From Saturnia japonica (Eukaryota > Arthropoda > Insecta > Lepidoptera > Saturniidae): a DNA stretch of 64,000 bases. Position 1 is the first letter of the stretch; each line of letters starts with the position of its first letter. Shown here piece by piece: positions 22,896 to 34,612 of this stretch. The stretch is from NCBI GenBank assembly GCA_033032175.1, contig CM065310.1:8308001-8372000 (forward strand), given 5' to 3'. A program made the translations under genes and the position numbers. A model generated the notes under the pieces. It was not told the DNA's origin. It saw nothing but the letters and a program-made list of their open reading frames with translations, and searched no databases.

Positions 22896-22930
22896 GATAC
22901 TGTGTGAGTCTCGAGGAAAATAATTTATCA
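22896..22930 (-). promoter_or_regulatory. TATA-like and initiator-like pair for the secreted-peptide gene
   Basis: On the minus strand, GATAAATTATT (22919-22929) lies about 25 bases before ACACAGTATC (22896-22905), which resembles an arthropod initiator. Transcription starting there would give a 5'UTR of about 65 bases before the ATG at 22833. Confidence 0.3.
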
Positions 22931-24239
22931 ACGCTTAACACGATTTAACCTTGTGACATCATTATTGTTTATATTATTCTATATTAAGTACAAACACTAT
23001 ATTATGTTAAGACCTATTAGCTATATAATTGACAGATCAATACGAGTAATATCGTACACTAACCAAATACAGAAAGAAAAACTCCATATTTAAGTTTTAC
23101 AACCTTATCCAATGATATTATAAGTGAATACTTTTAATATAATAGACCTTATTTCTAGTATCAATAAATCCATTTTTACTTCACTAAAATTATCGTTGTA
23201 AATTAAAAGAAAAGATTTCGTTAATGAGTTGCTTACGATTCATAAATATTGAGTCGAAATAGTTTTAAAAATATGCATCATCGGAGACAATGGTAAGTGC
23301 AAGGACAAGTGTAGTTAGTGGTCGAACAAAGGGTAAGAAAAATTAGAAACATGCTTATAAGTTAAGCTTAGTTATAAACATAATAATAGTCGCGAGATTA
23401 AAATTTTGTCTACTTATCTATCGTAACGTGATGTCATTACTGCGGTAAGCAATATGACGGAACACCTAGTATTTATACTAACAAGTATTTTTCAGCTTTT
23501 AGGAGTTTGCGCCTCGCCGATTCCATTTTTCCTATGAAAAACTTTTTTCTATTTCATTTATTTAAACCATTATTGATGTTTCCCTGCTTTTATTTTACAC
23601 AGAACGGTATTGTACATACATATTTTTGGAATTCTTTCATCCCTCATATATTCCAAATGTTCAAAGCATCGAATTATTTTTCTATAACATTATGTTAACG
23701 ACTCGACACTTTGTTCCAGACCAACCATACTACGTATATTTTTTGCTAATCTAAAATATCTTATGTAAATATAATATAATTTATGTAGTTACAGCCCGAA
23801 GTTATAACGGATATTTTGAAATTATTACTTCCACTCGCATTCATTCCAGTATTTAAAATTTTAAATTGAAGATATACGGTAGTAAAATACGCATGTACGA
23901 GCACATTTAAATCATAGAAACTATATTTTTGATATAAATTGTATTTAGAGCGACAGCAAATTGATTGCTTACATGCTGATTTCCTCACGCTACATTTCAA
24001 ATAGTTTTATAAGCGGAAAATATCATCATATTTACTTATAAAATCATATCTTTGTATGTCAAGCATAAATATAAACCTCTTGACAATGAAAAGCTAAAAA
24101 AACATTGACAAAATTGAAATTTATTTGTTTTTTTTTTTGTAGCACGGCAAATTGACGGTACTTCAAAAAACATCTATTTCTATACATATATAGCAAAAAG
24201 AAGAAGAAATATAAGCGCGTGCAGCTAGTAATTTTCATA
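22931..24239. other. AT-rich stretch, nothing recognised
   Basis: Open frames at 23507-23698 (plus) and 23761-24000 (minus) show no recognisable domain. A short family A-like phrase, CACGGCAAATTGACGGTACTT, sits near 24142-24163. Confidence 0.4.
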
Positions 24240-24502
24240 GAATATTGTAGATGACAGCCCTAGCGTTAAGCCGACATTCTGTACCTATTTGTTTTGTACC
24301 AATACCACCGTGTATATCGCCAAACATACCAAACCAACTGTCCTCTAAGCGGTTATTACATGCGAGTCTATCGCAGCCGATGTTTAGTAAGGGGGGGGGG
24401 GGGGTACGGGTGCGGAATCGAGCCAATAACGACGCATGATACTGCGGTCGTGACCCCAGCTCTAAAAATTCGGCTGCGATAGATTGTGGAGTCTAATAAC
24501 AC
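24240..24502. repeat. GC-rich unit with inverted repeats and a 14-G run (family M)
   Basis: CTATCGCAGCCGA at 24368-24380 is repeated inverted as TCGGCTGCGATAG at 24470-24482. Looser inverted matches (GTTATTA) lie outside both. Between them are 14 consecutive G (24391-24404) and GTACGGGTGCGGAATCGAGC. Frames open on both strands across this unit are simply a result of its base composition. It looks like a mobile-element fragment, class unknown. Confidence 0.5.
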
Positions 24503-25259
24503 CTTTAATCGACTACGGTCCAAACGACTCGTGATGGATTTATAAAGTTACAAAAATATACGTCAATATTAGTAGTACTATTTAAAACTATTTCAAAATT
24601 GAATGACTGTTGTTTTATAACATAAAAGGCGTAAAATTTTCAATCCTGCATTCATTATCCCTGATCTTTTACAGTTCTGTCTCAGAACACGTTTTGAAAA
24701 TCATCTCATTAATTTTATTACTGTTTTTACTATCATTGCAGGCATTTTCAGCGAACAGACGGAGATAAAGCGAATTTGAAATCATAGGTCTTGTACGATC
24801 GAGAACAGATCTAATAATGTAGAGCCTCAAGCGACTGATGCCTGGCTTCGACTACCGACGATGCTCTGCTACCTGTATTTGAAAATAGATAAATGTTACC
24901 TGCATTGAAGATAGTTTATCGCTACTTATAGAAATTGATTTACTGTGTTCTGAAATCTTTAATAAAGTAAGATAAGATTTTTTTTAACTTAACTCATAAT
25001 ATTAGATTTGAAAACGAACTTAGATGTATAGGTTACTAATTTACTATAGTGGTAATAAGTATGTGTATTATTTTTTGTTTTAATTTTTTTTTATTTCGTG
25101 AATCATGCATGCACCATCATTAATTTCTAAAAATACTTTCTAATAACCATTGTTATAATAATTGAAATATTAAATATGAATAAGTTAAAAAGCTCTAAAT
25201 CAAATATCGTATTGTGACAAAAAATATTTTGCAATGCTTACTAGATATGTACGTCACAA
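24503..25259. other. AT-rich stretch, no gene
   Basis: ATCATTGCAG at 24741 could be a splice acceptor before a GC-richer patch (24742-24870), but no open frame or partner donor supports an exon. Confidence 0.35.
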
Positions 25260-25680
25260 TTAAAACGCATTCGTGCGTGCAACGACGAGTGTGGATTGAT
25301 GTTATTTCAGAATCAAGCAACCACGTCATCTCTTTGATGTTTCCTCGACTTTTTGCCCGAGCACTTGCTTAAAGCGACGACAAATAACTCAAGCAGGAAC
25401 GCTGGGACTTTTTGATTTTATCAAAAGTGTATACGAGATGTTTTAAATGCGAACTCTTTATTAGTGAGATCACCGGACGGGCTTCGTTTGTTTGTTGACG
25501 TTGAAGATTTGCATTCCGCTGTTTGCCGAGTTTCGAGTGGTTACCGGTTACCGAGAATGCTTTCAATATTATTTACTTTAATGTGGGTAGCGAGGCACCA
25601 GGTTCATCTCATTTGGTCGTATTTAATTTATTTGTTTGTCATAACTGTTGCGTTAATATACACGTCAATACATTAATTAT
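25260..25680. other. Apparently unique GC-richer segment, unidentified
   Basis: Overlapping short frames (25369-25566 minus, 25464-25676 and 25523-25732 plus) carry no domain I recognise. There are no matches to other parts of the window. It could hold regulatory sequence. Confidence 0.25.
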
Positions 25681-26375
25681 AGATTTCATTTCATTATACA
25701 ATAATGAATCCTTTTTGATAAGAATCATTTAATGTTGCAGTTAGGGGGAAAATACATTGTACTTTAAAACTACATTGTTAATGTTTGATTTTTTATGTTA
25801 TCAAAAAAAAACTGGTTCTAATTTATTTTCCCTATTTCTGAGGCGAGTTTGATAATACGGTTTTTGCATCTCGTTCTGTTGTAAGACCAATCAAATAACG
25901 TTACTTGATTTGTAGATACGAAATTTATGATTATGACTACGAAAAAGTTTCAGCAATCAATTTCGATTAATCACACCTGTACCAGGCAGTCCACGACCGC
26001 GTCGATTTAAGTTTTATTTAAGTATCTTTGGAAAATTTTGTCTATGTTACGCGTTACGTTATGGATTAGTTTAATTTTTTATTTATATACATATTTCTTC
26101 AATCTGACAACAGATTGTTTTATGTAAAAAAAAAAATTCTAAATTTAATAATATTGGGTTCTTGACTCTATGTAAAAGAGTATATTTTTATACATAAGAA
26201 CGGATTTTTACAAATTCAACCTCTAAAGGCGTTTAACGAGAGTTTCTATCTAAAGTTTTATCACGGGTAATTTACAGTGGGGCTCAGCTAGTTAAAAATG
26301 TGTAGGTACCTTTAGGGTTTAATTAAACGACAAGATAAATGACATTGTTATCCCCTTCGCGCCGCCATTTCCGAT
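25681..26375. other. AT-rich stretch, nothing recognised
   Basis: No supportable feature. Confidence 0.4.
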
Positions 26376-26600
26376 ATCCATACTTCAATCAACCCTCATT
26401 GGAAGTAAAATCGAGTAAAATGCACACGTCGCGTCGGTACGTCCATTTGGCATGATTGAGCCGGGACAATAGACCGACGCCAGTCACGGCCAGACTAGGT
26501 AGTTCCGATAAATTGGCGGATATGTTTGGGATATCCGAGTACACACGGGATTTTCTATAGTCAGGTAGAATTTTCATTCGTTTCATTATTCAACGGTGCG
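26376..26600. other. CG-containing unique island
   Basis: CG-rich for this window, with GCGCCGCCATTTCC (Pho/YY1-like core), ACGTCGCGTCGGTACG and GGATATCCGAG. A 65-codon minus-strand frame (26389-26586) has no recognised domain. No copy elsewhere in the window. Confidence 0.25.
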
Positions 26601-26678
26601 TTGGGAAAAGGTTTTGTAGAGTTCAATAAATAAACCGGTTGAGTGTTGAGGTTTTCGATGTTACATAGTTTTTTTTTA

Positions 26679-26711
26679 TTTCACAAATAAAACAACTATT
26701 TATTTGTGAAA
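26679..26711. repeat. Hairpin 1: 13-bp perfect arms, 7-base loop
   Basis: TTTCACAAATAAA at 26679-26691 and TTTATTTGTGAAA at 26699-26711. Confidence 0.95.
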
Positions 26712-26713
26712 CT

Positions 26714-26756
26714 GTGAATTAAAAAGTTGTTGTAATCAACTTTTTAATCAGTTCAC
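26714..26756. repeat. Hairpin 2: ATTAAAAAGTTG/CAACTTTTTAAT plus GTGAA/TTCAC
   Basis: The arms start 3 bases after hairpin 1. A 12-bp perfect inner stem around a 7-base loop is extended by 5 pairs across a 3-base bulge (CAG). Confidence 0.9.
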
Positions 26757-27534
26757 GTCTTCCTTGAATTCCTGTTGTTAACCTAACATAATCTAACCAA
26801 AGTCAGATAAAGATACCCTAACATTCTCTTGATTACTATCCATTAAAATCTATATTTCGTTGTATATTTATACAACGATTTATTTATGATTGCGACATGC
26901 TTTAACCCGCTTCTTCTTTATACGAGTACACATGTGATCAGAGCGTACTCGGACATCGGTATACAATCAGAGTGAACTCAGACGCGGTTCTATTTTTAAG
27001 AGCTTACTCGGATCATTTTATGTAAACAAAATGACGTCAACTAAGAAAAAGTGGAATTAACGTGACACTGTGAAGATTTTGCAAGGAGACAAATGCTACT
27101 CGGATGCTTATAAACTCGTAACGTGTAAACCAAATTCTGAGTAGAATGTTATGCAGTCTAGCTCGTACGAGCGCATACGGTCCGCGTACAGCAGACAATT
27201 GTCGTCTCCTAACACCCAGTAATGTATTCGATATTACAACTGAAATTATGAATCAACGCGGAATATGATTTATTGAATTATTATTATATTCTTTTTAAAG
27301 ATCAAGCGCTCCCATTAGTCATTTCCTCATTTTTTAGCTCATGATGGCTAACAACGGATACCACTTAAGAACGCACATCTATCAAAAATATTTTTATTTA
27401 AAAACATTAACAGTTACTTTTATGTTATTTTAGTGAACATCGGTTATGAATAGTGGTAGCTTGGCTACGAACTCATTTTTATCCGGTTGAACATTTTTTT
27501 ATTTTAGTTTATACAAGAAATGTGGTAAACAAAT
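26757..27534. other. No gene recognised
   Basis: The stretch 26920-27190 has repeated ACTCGGA/ACTCAGA-like words (GTACTCGGAC, GAACTCAGAC, TTACTCGGAT, CTACTCGGAT). It may be a decayed repeat; no ORF. Confidence 0.3.
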
Positions 27535-27800
27535 ATACGGCCCACTTGATGGTAATTGGTTACCATAGCCTATGGACGCTTGTAGGTATCACTAGGCCAT
27601 AGGTATCACTAGCGCGTTGCCGATCTTGAATGTCCCTACTCCAAAGAGCTCTAGAAAACCTACTCACCGCAGGAACACCAAAACACTAAGTTATTTGGCT
27701 GCGATCTTCTGCAGGGTGGGAGTACCTAATCCATTAGTCAGCTTGCCCCAACTATAGAGAAATCTCAAAAGAAATTTTTCTATGCTCTTCGTCTCTTTAC
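27535..27800 (-). repeat. Dispersed repeat family D, copy 2
   Basis: The reverse complement aligns well with 47460-47750: a TTTCTTTTGAGATTTCTCT block, GAAGATCGCAGCCAAATAAC, GTTCCTGCGGTGAGTAGG, then GCGTCCATAGGCTATGGTAA. A local duplication of TAGGTATCACTAG (about 27581-27612) is private to this copy. Confidence 0.7.
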
Positions 27801-27925
27801 TTTGTTCGTATTGTTAAAACTCTTTTAGTTACTAAATTGTTGGTTATGGCCTTTATTTCTACCAATGAATACCAATAAGTTTTATTTACTGTTCGTGTAC
27901 AACATTATCTCGTTTATGAAGCAAT

Positions 27926-28115
27926 TTTGGCTCAGTAATAGTGTGTACGGACTCTCCGTCGATAGACATGAGCTCGAATCCCTGCAATGAGCCTGAGCTT
28001 TCGGTGATGGAAGGGCTTTTTGTAATGTAGACCTGGCTAGCTACTACCCTCAAGTTGAAAATCTGTCGCCAAGCACCAATAGTTGTGTTCCGTCCGCTGC
28101 ACTTAAGATCAGATG
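27926..28115 (+). repeat. tRNA-derived SINE family B, complete copy
   Basis: The Pol III box A-like TGGCTCAGTAA is at 27928-27938 and box B-like GCTCGAATCCC at 27972-27982, spaced as in a tRNA. The body contains CAATGAGCCTGAGCTTTCGG, a CTGGCTAGCTAC block and CTGTCGCCAAGCACC, and ends at CCGCTGCACTTAAG. Other copies are at 2735, 20216 (minus), 58790 (minus) and perhaps 34470. The cloverleaf is too degraded for a working tRNA. Confidence 0.8.
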
Positions 28116-30305
28116 ACACACGCTAAACCTATAATGATAAAAAAAACCGTTTGCTATTAAATAGCATAAAGAACTTGCAGTTGTACAACATCATTTTTAA
28201 CTTAATTAAAAATGTTGGTATATCAAAGAAAATATGTCTGTGTAAAGAGTATGTTTGAGAATTAGTTGAAACTGAATTTGAGAACAGATACATTTTGAAA
28301 AATCCAGCTAAGTGCGGCTATGACGATCCAAATTGCAGATGTGCAACATTTACGCAAGTCAACCTCGTATCTAGAGAACATTGTAAAGATTATTAGGAAT
28401 TATAGATAAAGGTATTTATTTATTTATCTAGGGACACGTCACTACTATGAGTACGATGAAAAACCTGTGATAATGAATGATTCGCGTTTAGGGATCAGAT
28501 GGTTTATAACCAGTTTCTAATTACACAACAATCGCATGATAGCGGTGACTGACGGTGAATCGTTGATCTCTCGGTGGTTGCCACTGTTTTGGAAAGTATT
28601 GTGCTTACCAGCAAGTACAGTTTGGTCAATTTCCCGTGCTAGAAAAAAAATTGTACTAAGATATATAAAACTCAAGATATTGTTTTTTTATTTAATGGTT
28701 TGATGGGCTAACCTTTAGATATACAAGTTACATTTAAAAAGTTATTTTTTACATTTTATAGCTTATTTATTTAGGAAGGTTATTTGTTATATAAATTCAC
28801 GCTACTGTCGAAAGGACAGGACCAGTATTCGTGAACATCAACCAGTCTGGTAAATTGTAGTCAAGTACGAAAACAGGTACGTAGATGATGGCGCGCGGTG
28901 TCGAGTTGGTAATTAAATAAGAATCAAACCGTAGTCATTTTAGGAATAAAATTTATCAATTAAAATGGTTTATCACATAACAATATTTACTCTCGGAGCT
29001 TAGTAAATAGGTAACACTTTATTAGGCCATCCATTACCGTTTCAAATTTTTGTAACCCTATCACGCTGTCCGTTCGGTGCCTAATTTAAAATATCAATGT
29101 TCATACAACATGATAGTAATTGAGTGAACTGTCCATTTTGTTTAACTAGACGCATCGATCCCCTCAGTGCAGCGCGGAGGCGAATTGATATTTCCTCTTT
29201 CCAACGAATACATTGTTAATTGCGTTTCCGGACGTCACTCATTGTTTGAGAGGCATACGGGGAATGGTAATGCATTATTAGTGACGGTTTTTTGTTACTC
29301 TGTTAATGCACCTTATAAATACAACGAAACATTATGCCTTTCATTAGTTATGTAGCGTGAAATATAACTTTTGGGTTGTAGTAATGTGTGAGATGAAAAT
29401 GAATAAAAAAAAATTCTATTAATATCACTTAAAATAGTTAGTTACAGCTGTTTATTTTATTAGATTATTTCAATATTATTGAATGTAAAGTAAAAATACA
29501 CATAACAATTAAGTGATAATTTAGTATTAATATTTAATAGCAGGATAAGGATCATGCATTACGTATGTAATATGTTTTACTTAACGAGTTATTAAAATCA
29601 ATATCTATTAGTCTCTTTACTCTTGTTTTTATTAATTTTTTATTCATTTATTTTATTTTTTGTAGTTTTATACTTTTATTGACTACTTTAATGTGCTATT
29701 TAAGTAATTTTTTATTGAGTTGTGGTGATACAGTGTAAACTGTAAAAAATATATATAAACTGTGTCTGTACCTAGAACAGCCCTAAATCTAAAATCTATT
29801 CTTATTTAGTTCTCATATATTTGTTGACTATATAAAAAGAAATAAACTGTAATACTAGTGAATAGCCTGTTTTGAAGATTTATTATTTTGTCTTGATCTC
29901 TACTATTGAGTATGGACGTTGATAACCCGGACACTAAAGCCTATATTCTATCAATTATGCAGCCTGGTATATATTATGGTGTATTTTATTCATTAGATAC
30001 ACTATTTTAGAATTATATTAAATTTTACTTATAATGTGCATATTAATATGTTCTAATAGACATGTCCTTCCTGTGTACGGTAATTGCTAGCTATTGTGAA
30101 TGTAATCATGAATTCTAAACATTTGACAGTAATTAGGAAGTCGATTGTGAGCTATCAATCATTTAAAGGCAGGCATAATTTATGTGGCTACTAAAATAAA
30201 TTTGCTATAAATAATTTATCATAATATTAATTTTATTATTGTCTTTCGATAGTTTTATCGGTAAATGCACTTTTTTATAGATTTGAATTTTATTTTATAT
30301 TTATA
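28116..30305. other. No gene recognised
   Basis: GATCTCTCGGTGGTTGCCAC at 28565-28584 resembles 39650-39668, probably a decayed repeat. The 62-codon frame at 29167-29355 has no known domain. The rest is AT-rich. Confidence 0.35.
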
Positions 30306-30307
30306 CT

Positions 30308-30500
30308 TGCTAGGCAAAGTGACTGTACAGTGCCCGACAGTAAGTACGGTACAGTCCACAAACAACGAAGACCGTCGGTGTCAGATTTCATTGGCAGTTG
30401 GCTATGTCATGCCGGTCACCTCAAATGCCTGTTTTAAAGGACCCAATACCATAGGAAAGAGGCAATACGTGTGTTGGGACACCATTCCACATCCGCACTG
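30308..30500 (+). repeat. Dispersed repeat family A, copy 2
   Basis: Opens with GGCAAAGTGACTGTACAGTG, CCCGACAGTAAG and GTACAGTCCACAAACAACG, as at 16338. It continues with GTCATGCCGGTCACC and GAGGCAATACGTGTGTTGGG. A 78-codon frame spans it but is not shared by the other copies. Confidence 0.65.
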
Positions 30501-31190
30501 AAATGAAAAGTTAAGAATTTGCGAACTTCTTTGTTTATATAAAGACTTGTTTCCGTATTATAATTTGACTAGTAACTGATCACTGATCAGACAGATAGCC
30601 AATTTTACTTAAAGTAAATATTCTTTTGTTTTTAAAACGCTTTTATTGACTAACAAACAATGTAATCAAATCTTAGAAGTCAATTTTAACCTACTTCTGA
30701 ATGTCATATAGAAATGAAACTCTGTATATAGTTTAGATAACAAAACTATAATTTGTTATCTTGGATCTGATCTGATCATGGAGATAGAAGGTGGATAGTG
30801 GAACTCTTCAGTGACTACTAGCAAACCCCTCGAGTTTAGGCTTTTATGATTTGTTTTGACGAGTTCAATAGATTGGGCTTAGAAATGAGGGTCTGGTAAT
30901 GGAACCAAGAGATGTTTTATCATTTTTAATGCGTGTAGCGTGTTTTTTTAGTTCATTTTTAATCATCGTACTTTTTAAAATAACAATAACTGAATTCACA
31001 TATTTTTAAAAAAAGCTTACCTTAAGCGGGAGTCGATCCTTATTAAAAATGCAAAAAAAAAAAAAATCAAACATGTACTATTTTATTATACCAATCGATA
31101 GGATTTATGATAAGGATAAAATCTCTCGAATAAACATTGTAACTTCGGTATTGAATGTACTTTTACTACGTGTTCCATTCGTTTTTTCCA
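30501..31190. other. No gene recognised
   Basis: AT-rich. The 118-codon plus frame at 31049-31405 starts in an A-run and ends inside family A sequence, so it is not believed to be a gene. Confidence 0.4.
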
Positions 31191-31199
31191 TCCCTGTAT

Positions 31200-31340
31200 A
31201 TCTAGGGATATCTAGTATATCTAGCTGCCGTGAGTGGCAGATTGGCATGACAGCGGCAACCAGTGAAGGTTTACCAATCATCGGCAATCGGTGGTTGCCG
31301 TTGTTTTTGCATTGTACTGTGTTACCATCAGAAAAAAAAA
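31200..31340 (-). repeat. Dispersed repeat family A, minus-strand fragment
   Basis: GGCATGACAGCGGCAACC...GAAGGTTTACC...GGTGGTTGCCGTTGTTTTTG...GTACTGTGTTACCATCAG has the same order as 33555-33680 (GGCATGACAGTGGTTGCC...GTGAAGCTGTAA...GTCGTCACTGTTTTTG...GGTACTATGATTACCGTCAG). Confidence 0.55.
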
Positions 31341-31750
31341 CAGCTTTATACGCTATTCAAATATTATTTACGTATTTCCGAACTCAAGGACCGTTTCCTT
31401 TTTAACTTTCACCCCAAAAAATATTACACAATTAACAGCAATCATGGAAATAATTAAGTGATTCTAATAATCGTATATAATAATCGTATTTATTACATTG
31501 CGTGGTGTATATTAATGTTAAAAAAATAATTTTATTTTCGTAAAGCAACGTGTTCGCGATACGAGACCGCAATAAATTTCATGTTAATTATATCGCGGCG
31601 CCGTTGTTTCACTTTAATAGCCGCGATGAAGAGGGCTGACAATAGAAATCAATAAGTTCATAGTCAGACAAACATCAGCGGGTTCGTTTATGAATATTTA
31701 TAGCTTTACGTTAAAGTATCAGTTAATTTTAATTAATTAAAAATATTTAA

Positions 31751-31985
31751 CTAGCTGTATCCTACGGTTTCACCCGTGTAGGCTATTTTCACTTCTTAGA
31801 GCTTGCCAAATTGCTTGACGTTCATGGTTACTAGGGTGAAGTTATAGACTAACTTTCCTCAATAAATAGTTTATAAAATGTAAAAATAATTGTTCATATC
31901 TGACTAGTAGATACAGACAGAGATTAACGCATTCAAACAAACAAACAATATTTTAAGATTTATAATATTATTGTAGATTACATGT
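31751..31985 (+). repeat. Dispersed repeat family N, copy
   Basis: Starts CTAGCTGTATCCTACGGTTT followed by CACCCGTGTAGG, and ends with ACAGACAGAG and an (AAAC)n tail before ATAATATTATTGTAGAT. Confidence 0.6.
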
Positions 31986-32560
31986 CGCTTACCTGTTTTA
32001 TTATTATTATTATATTCTTCATTGAACAAAAAGTACGAATGGAGGACTTAATGCTAAAAAGCATTCTCTACCAATCTTTCAGGGAAGCAAAAGAAAAGTA
32101 TATGCAAGGTGTGCATGATATTTAGTAAAAAAAATTATTAAAAAACATAAATATTGAAATAAAATCTTCGTGACATTATAATGATGCCTACTAGGTTACA
32201 TATAAAATATGATGGTTACATTTAAGTTTAACCTGTGGCATTAAATTAATTTGTATTTAAAAATCTTGGTAACGCTTTTTTAATTATTTTAAAACAAATT
32301 AAAAATGTAACAAATAATTTAATTTGTCCTCTGATCTTATCCAGAACGATTCGTTGGAACATGACCACATGAGAAATTAAATGATGTTTATTTGAATTGT
32401 CGACATTGTGATAAAATGGATACATTTTGAAATACTATTTTAAAAGCGAAATACACAAATTTTACATAAATATATCTATTTCAATAAAAGATTTTATTTA
32501 AATTGCTTATCATTTACTTTTGTATTCTTTTTACATGTTATTTTCGTCTACACCCTACGG
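31986..32560. other. AT-rich stretch with an (ATT)n run, no gene
   Basis: A short TTATTATTATTATTAT run lies at about 31998-32013; nothing else was recognised. Confidence 0.45.
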
Positions 32561-32888
32561 TCACGAATAGATTAGTAGCTATATTTTCAAAAGTCAATAT
32601 CACAAGCCAATATGATTTAACTTTTAAAGTTTTTCCTGTGTTTTACGACTGTGGAATGCGTTACCGCGTCATCTTCAAGATCCTAAAACAATCACCAACT
32701 TCAAATCACAACTGCACCGATATACCGATATTAGTTTAATGTATACGAGACAGAGTGATCAAAAATTTTGCATTTATAATTTGTGTATATATATTTATTT
32801 ATATTTTATTTATTGTGCGTTACCTGCGTTTTCTTACCATCAGGCGAGCCGTACGCTTGTTTTCCACCAACGTAGTACTTATCAGTAA
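32560..32888 (+). pseudogene. LINE ORF2 C-terminus and 3' end
   Basis: In the frame of 32649 the sequence reads LWNALPRHLQDPKTITNFKS and on to QLHRYTD. This is the (L/I)WN.LP......P.....FK..L signature that closes the ORF2 of many animal LINEs (CR1/Jockey-like groups). The frame stays open to TAA at 32886. The 3' end carries CTTACCATCAGGCGAGCCGT, the tail motif shared with family D, so family D probably derives from or parasitises this LINE. The rest of the LINE is missing (5' truncation). Confidence 0.65.
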
Positions 32889-33539
32889 AAATTATAATAT
32901 ACTTCATTTGTATACAATAAGTAAACTACATCACGTAAAATACCTCCAAAGGTACGTCATATAGAGCCAATTGACAAAAGTTTATAATTTAAAATAATAA
33001 CTACCACATGACAGAATAAGATCCCGCCAAAAATTCTTTCGTTTTCCTACTTAGTTGTATGAGATAAGTGGAATCATTAAGCTTCTCTTTCGTTTCGATA
33101 AACGTATTTAAATTTAACATTTGTTTATTTATAGAAAACGGCCTATCTCGTAAGTAATAAAACTGATATTTATAGTGAAAGTTTGTTTCAACACATACTT
33201 TATCTTAATTTTTTTTATTTAGGAATGATTTTATTTTTATAAATTTTTACTATCTTCGAAGGCGTTGTCATATAGTCGTAATCGGCCAATAAATCAAATT
33301 TAAAATGGAATTGGCTACCAGCCAAAAAGAAATCGCGATCAACTCCACTATACTTAAATAAGAAAGCTAAAGAAAAGTTAGACTTACAAAGGCTGAACTG
33401 TAGAAAAACTATAAATGTTATACCTACATACCTACAGTATTATTATTAGATTGTTAAAAAGAAAGGAAGAAAAAAAGACAGAAATAAAAGCAAGTCATAT
33501 TGATTTGCGTCGCGTTACGTGGTAAACCGGTGCATTCTA
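32889..33539. other. AT-rich stretch, nothing recognised
   Basis: No supportable feature. Confidence 0.45.
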
Positions 33540-33690
33540 TACATATAAGCAAACTGGCATGACAGTGGTTGCCCCAAGTCCGGTGAAGCTGTAAAAGCCG
33601 CAGCGGCTTTAGGGCCCCTAAGGCTAATGGTCGTCACTGTTTTTGAATGGTACTATGATTACCGTCAGACAAAGTTCCGTCATTTTTTCA
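33540..33690 (-). repeat. Dispersed repeat family A, minus-strand copy
   Basis: Contains CCCCAAGTCCGGTGAAGCTG, GCGGCTTTAGGGCCCCTAAG and then TTACCGTCAGACAAAGTTCC, the reverse complement of the family A opening. The GGTGAAGCTGTAA...AGGGCCC part occurs inverted at 62225-62290. Confidence 0.6.
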
Positions 33691-34465
33691 TACTACTATA
33701 TATAAAAAAAAAAAAAACTAAAAATAGTACGCATACAGCAAAATTGCATACACGTTATTGAAGTGAGATTTAGAAAATGTAAAATAAACGTGTACAGTAA
33801 TACGGGTAAAATAATAACGTTAGGTATATAAATATATAGTTTAGTGTAATAATCGTAATTCGTGTTGTTAATCGTAAGTCAATATAAGTAATACATACTT
33901 TATATCTATCGCCGGCATAGGATCCGTGTATATTAAGATAATTTGTTTAAGTTAATACATGGCTCTTGGAGGAACCCTCCTGTTTTTTGTCATTCAACCG
34001 ATGAGCTAATAGCCTATAATATAATACCATACATATTACCATTGACGTCATAAAAATAGAAAACTAAGCCAACAACTTATTTCTAAAACTATATCGTTTA
34101 AACTTACAACGTTCCTTTCCTGTAAAATGAATTACAAACGTATTAAAGTTGAAAACGGATTACAATATAATGCCATCCTAATCTTAACCGTTCCAGTTTA
34201 TATATACATTAAAAAGCTGGTTGTAACCATTGCCTACGGCTTTGTTAAAATCATATTACTTAAAACAGCACGCGACGCGACGTACTGGTATAATAACGCT
34301 TAACACGCCAGTTACACGATGACTAGAAAATAACAAATGTCTTTCATAAAAACGATTTTCATTAAAAAAAGATTCTCCATTACACTTTTTTTTTATTGGC
34401 ATATGCATTTATTATGTTTCAAATACATATGACATGGCTTTAGCCATTTAACTTGAATTTGGATT
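33691..34465. other. AT-rich stretch, nothing recognised
   Basis: No supportable feature. Confidence 0.45.
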
Positions 34466-34469
34466 ATAA

Positions 34470-34612
34470 AAACATCTGACTTGGCTGCATTGCCTTAGAT
34501 ACCTTTGCCTTTCACTTTCACGAAGAAAGGGAAGAACTATACGATATGCTAAGCCTAGTGTAGCAGCCGGAACACACCTATGCTTGGCGAAAAGAGGGCG
34601 GTAAAATACCCT
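34470..34612 (-). repeat. Probable degraded SINE family B copy
   Basis: AGTGTAGCAGCCGGAACACA then CCTATGCTTGGCG resembles the minus-strand body end seen at 20290-20335. The remainder has diverged beyond recognition. Confidence 0.4.

Noticed and set aside
31049..31405. 118-codon plus-strand ORF
   Set aside because: Starts in an A-run and overlaps family A repeat sequence.
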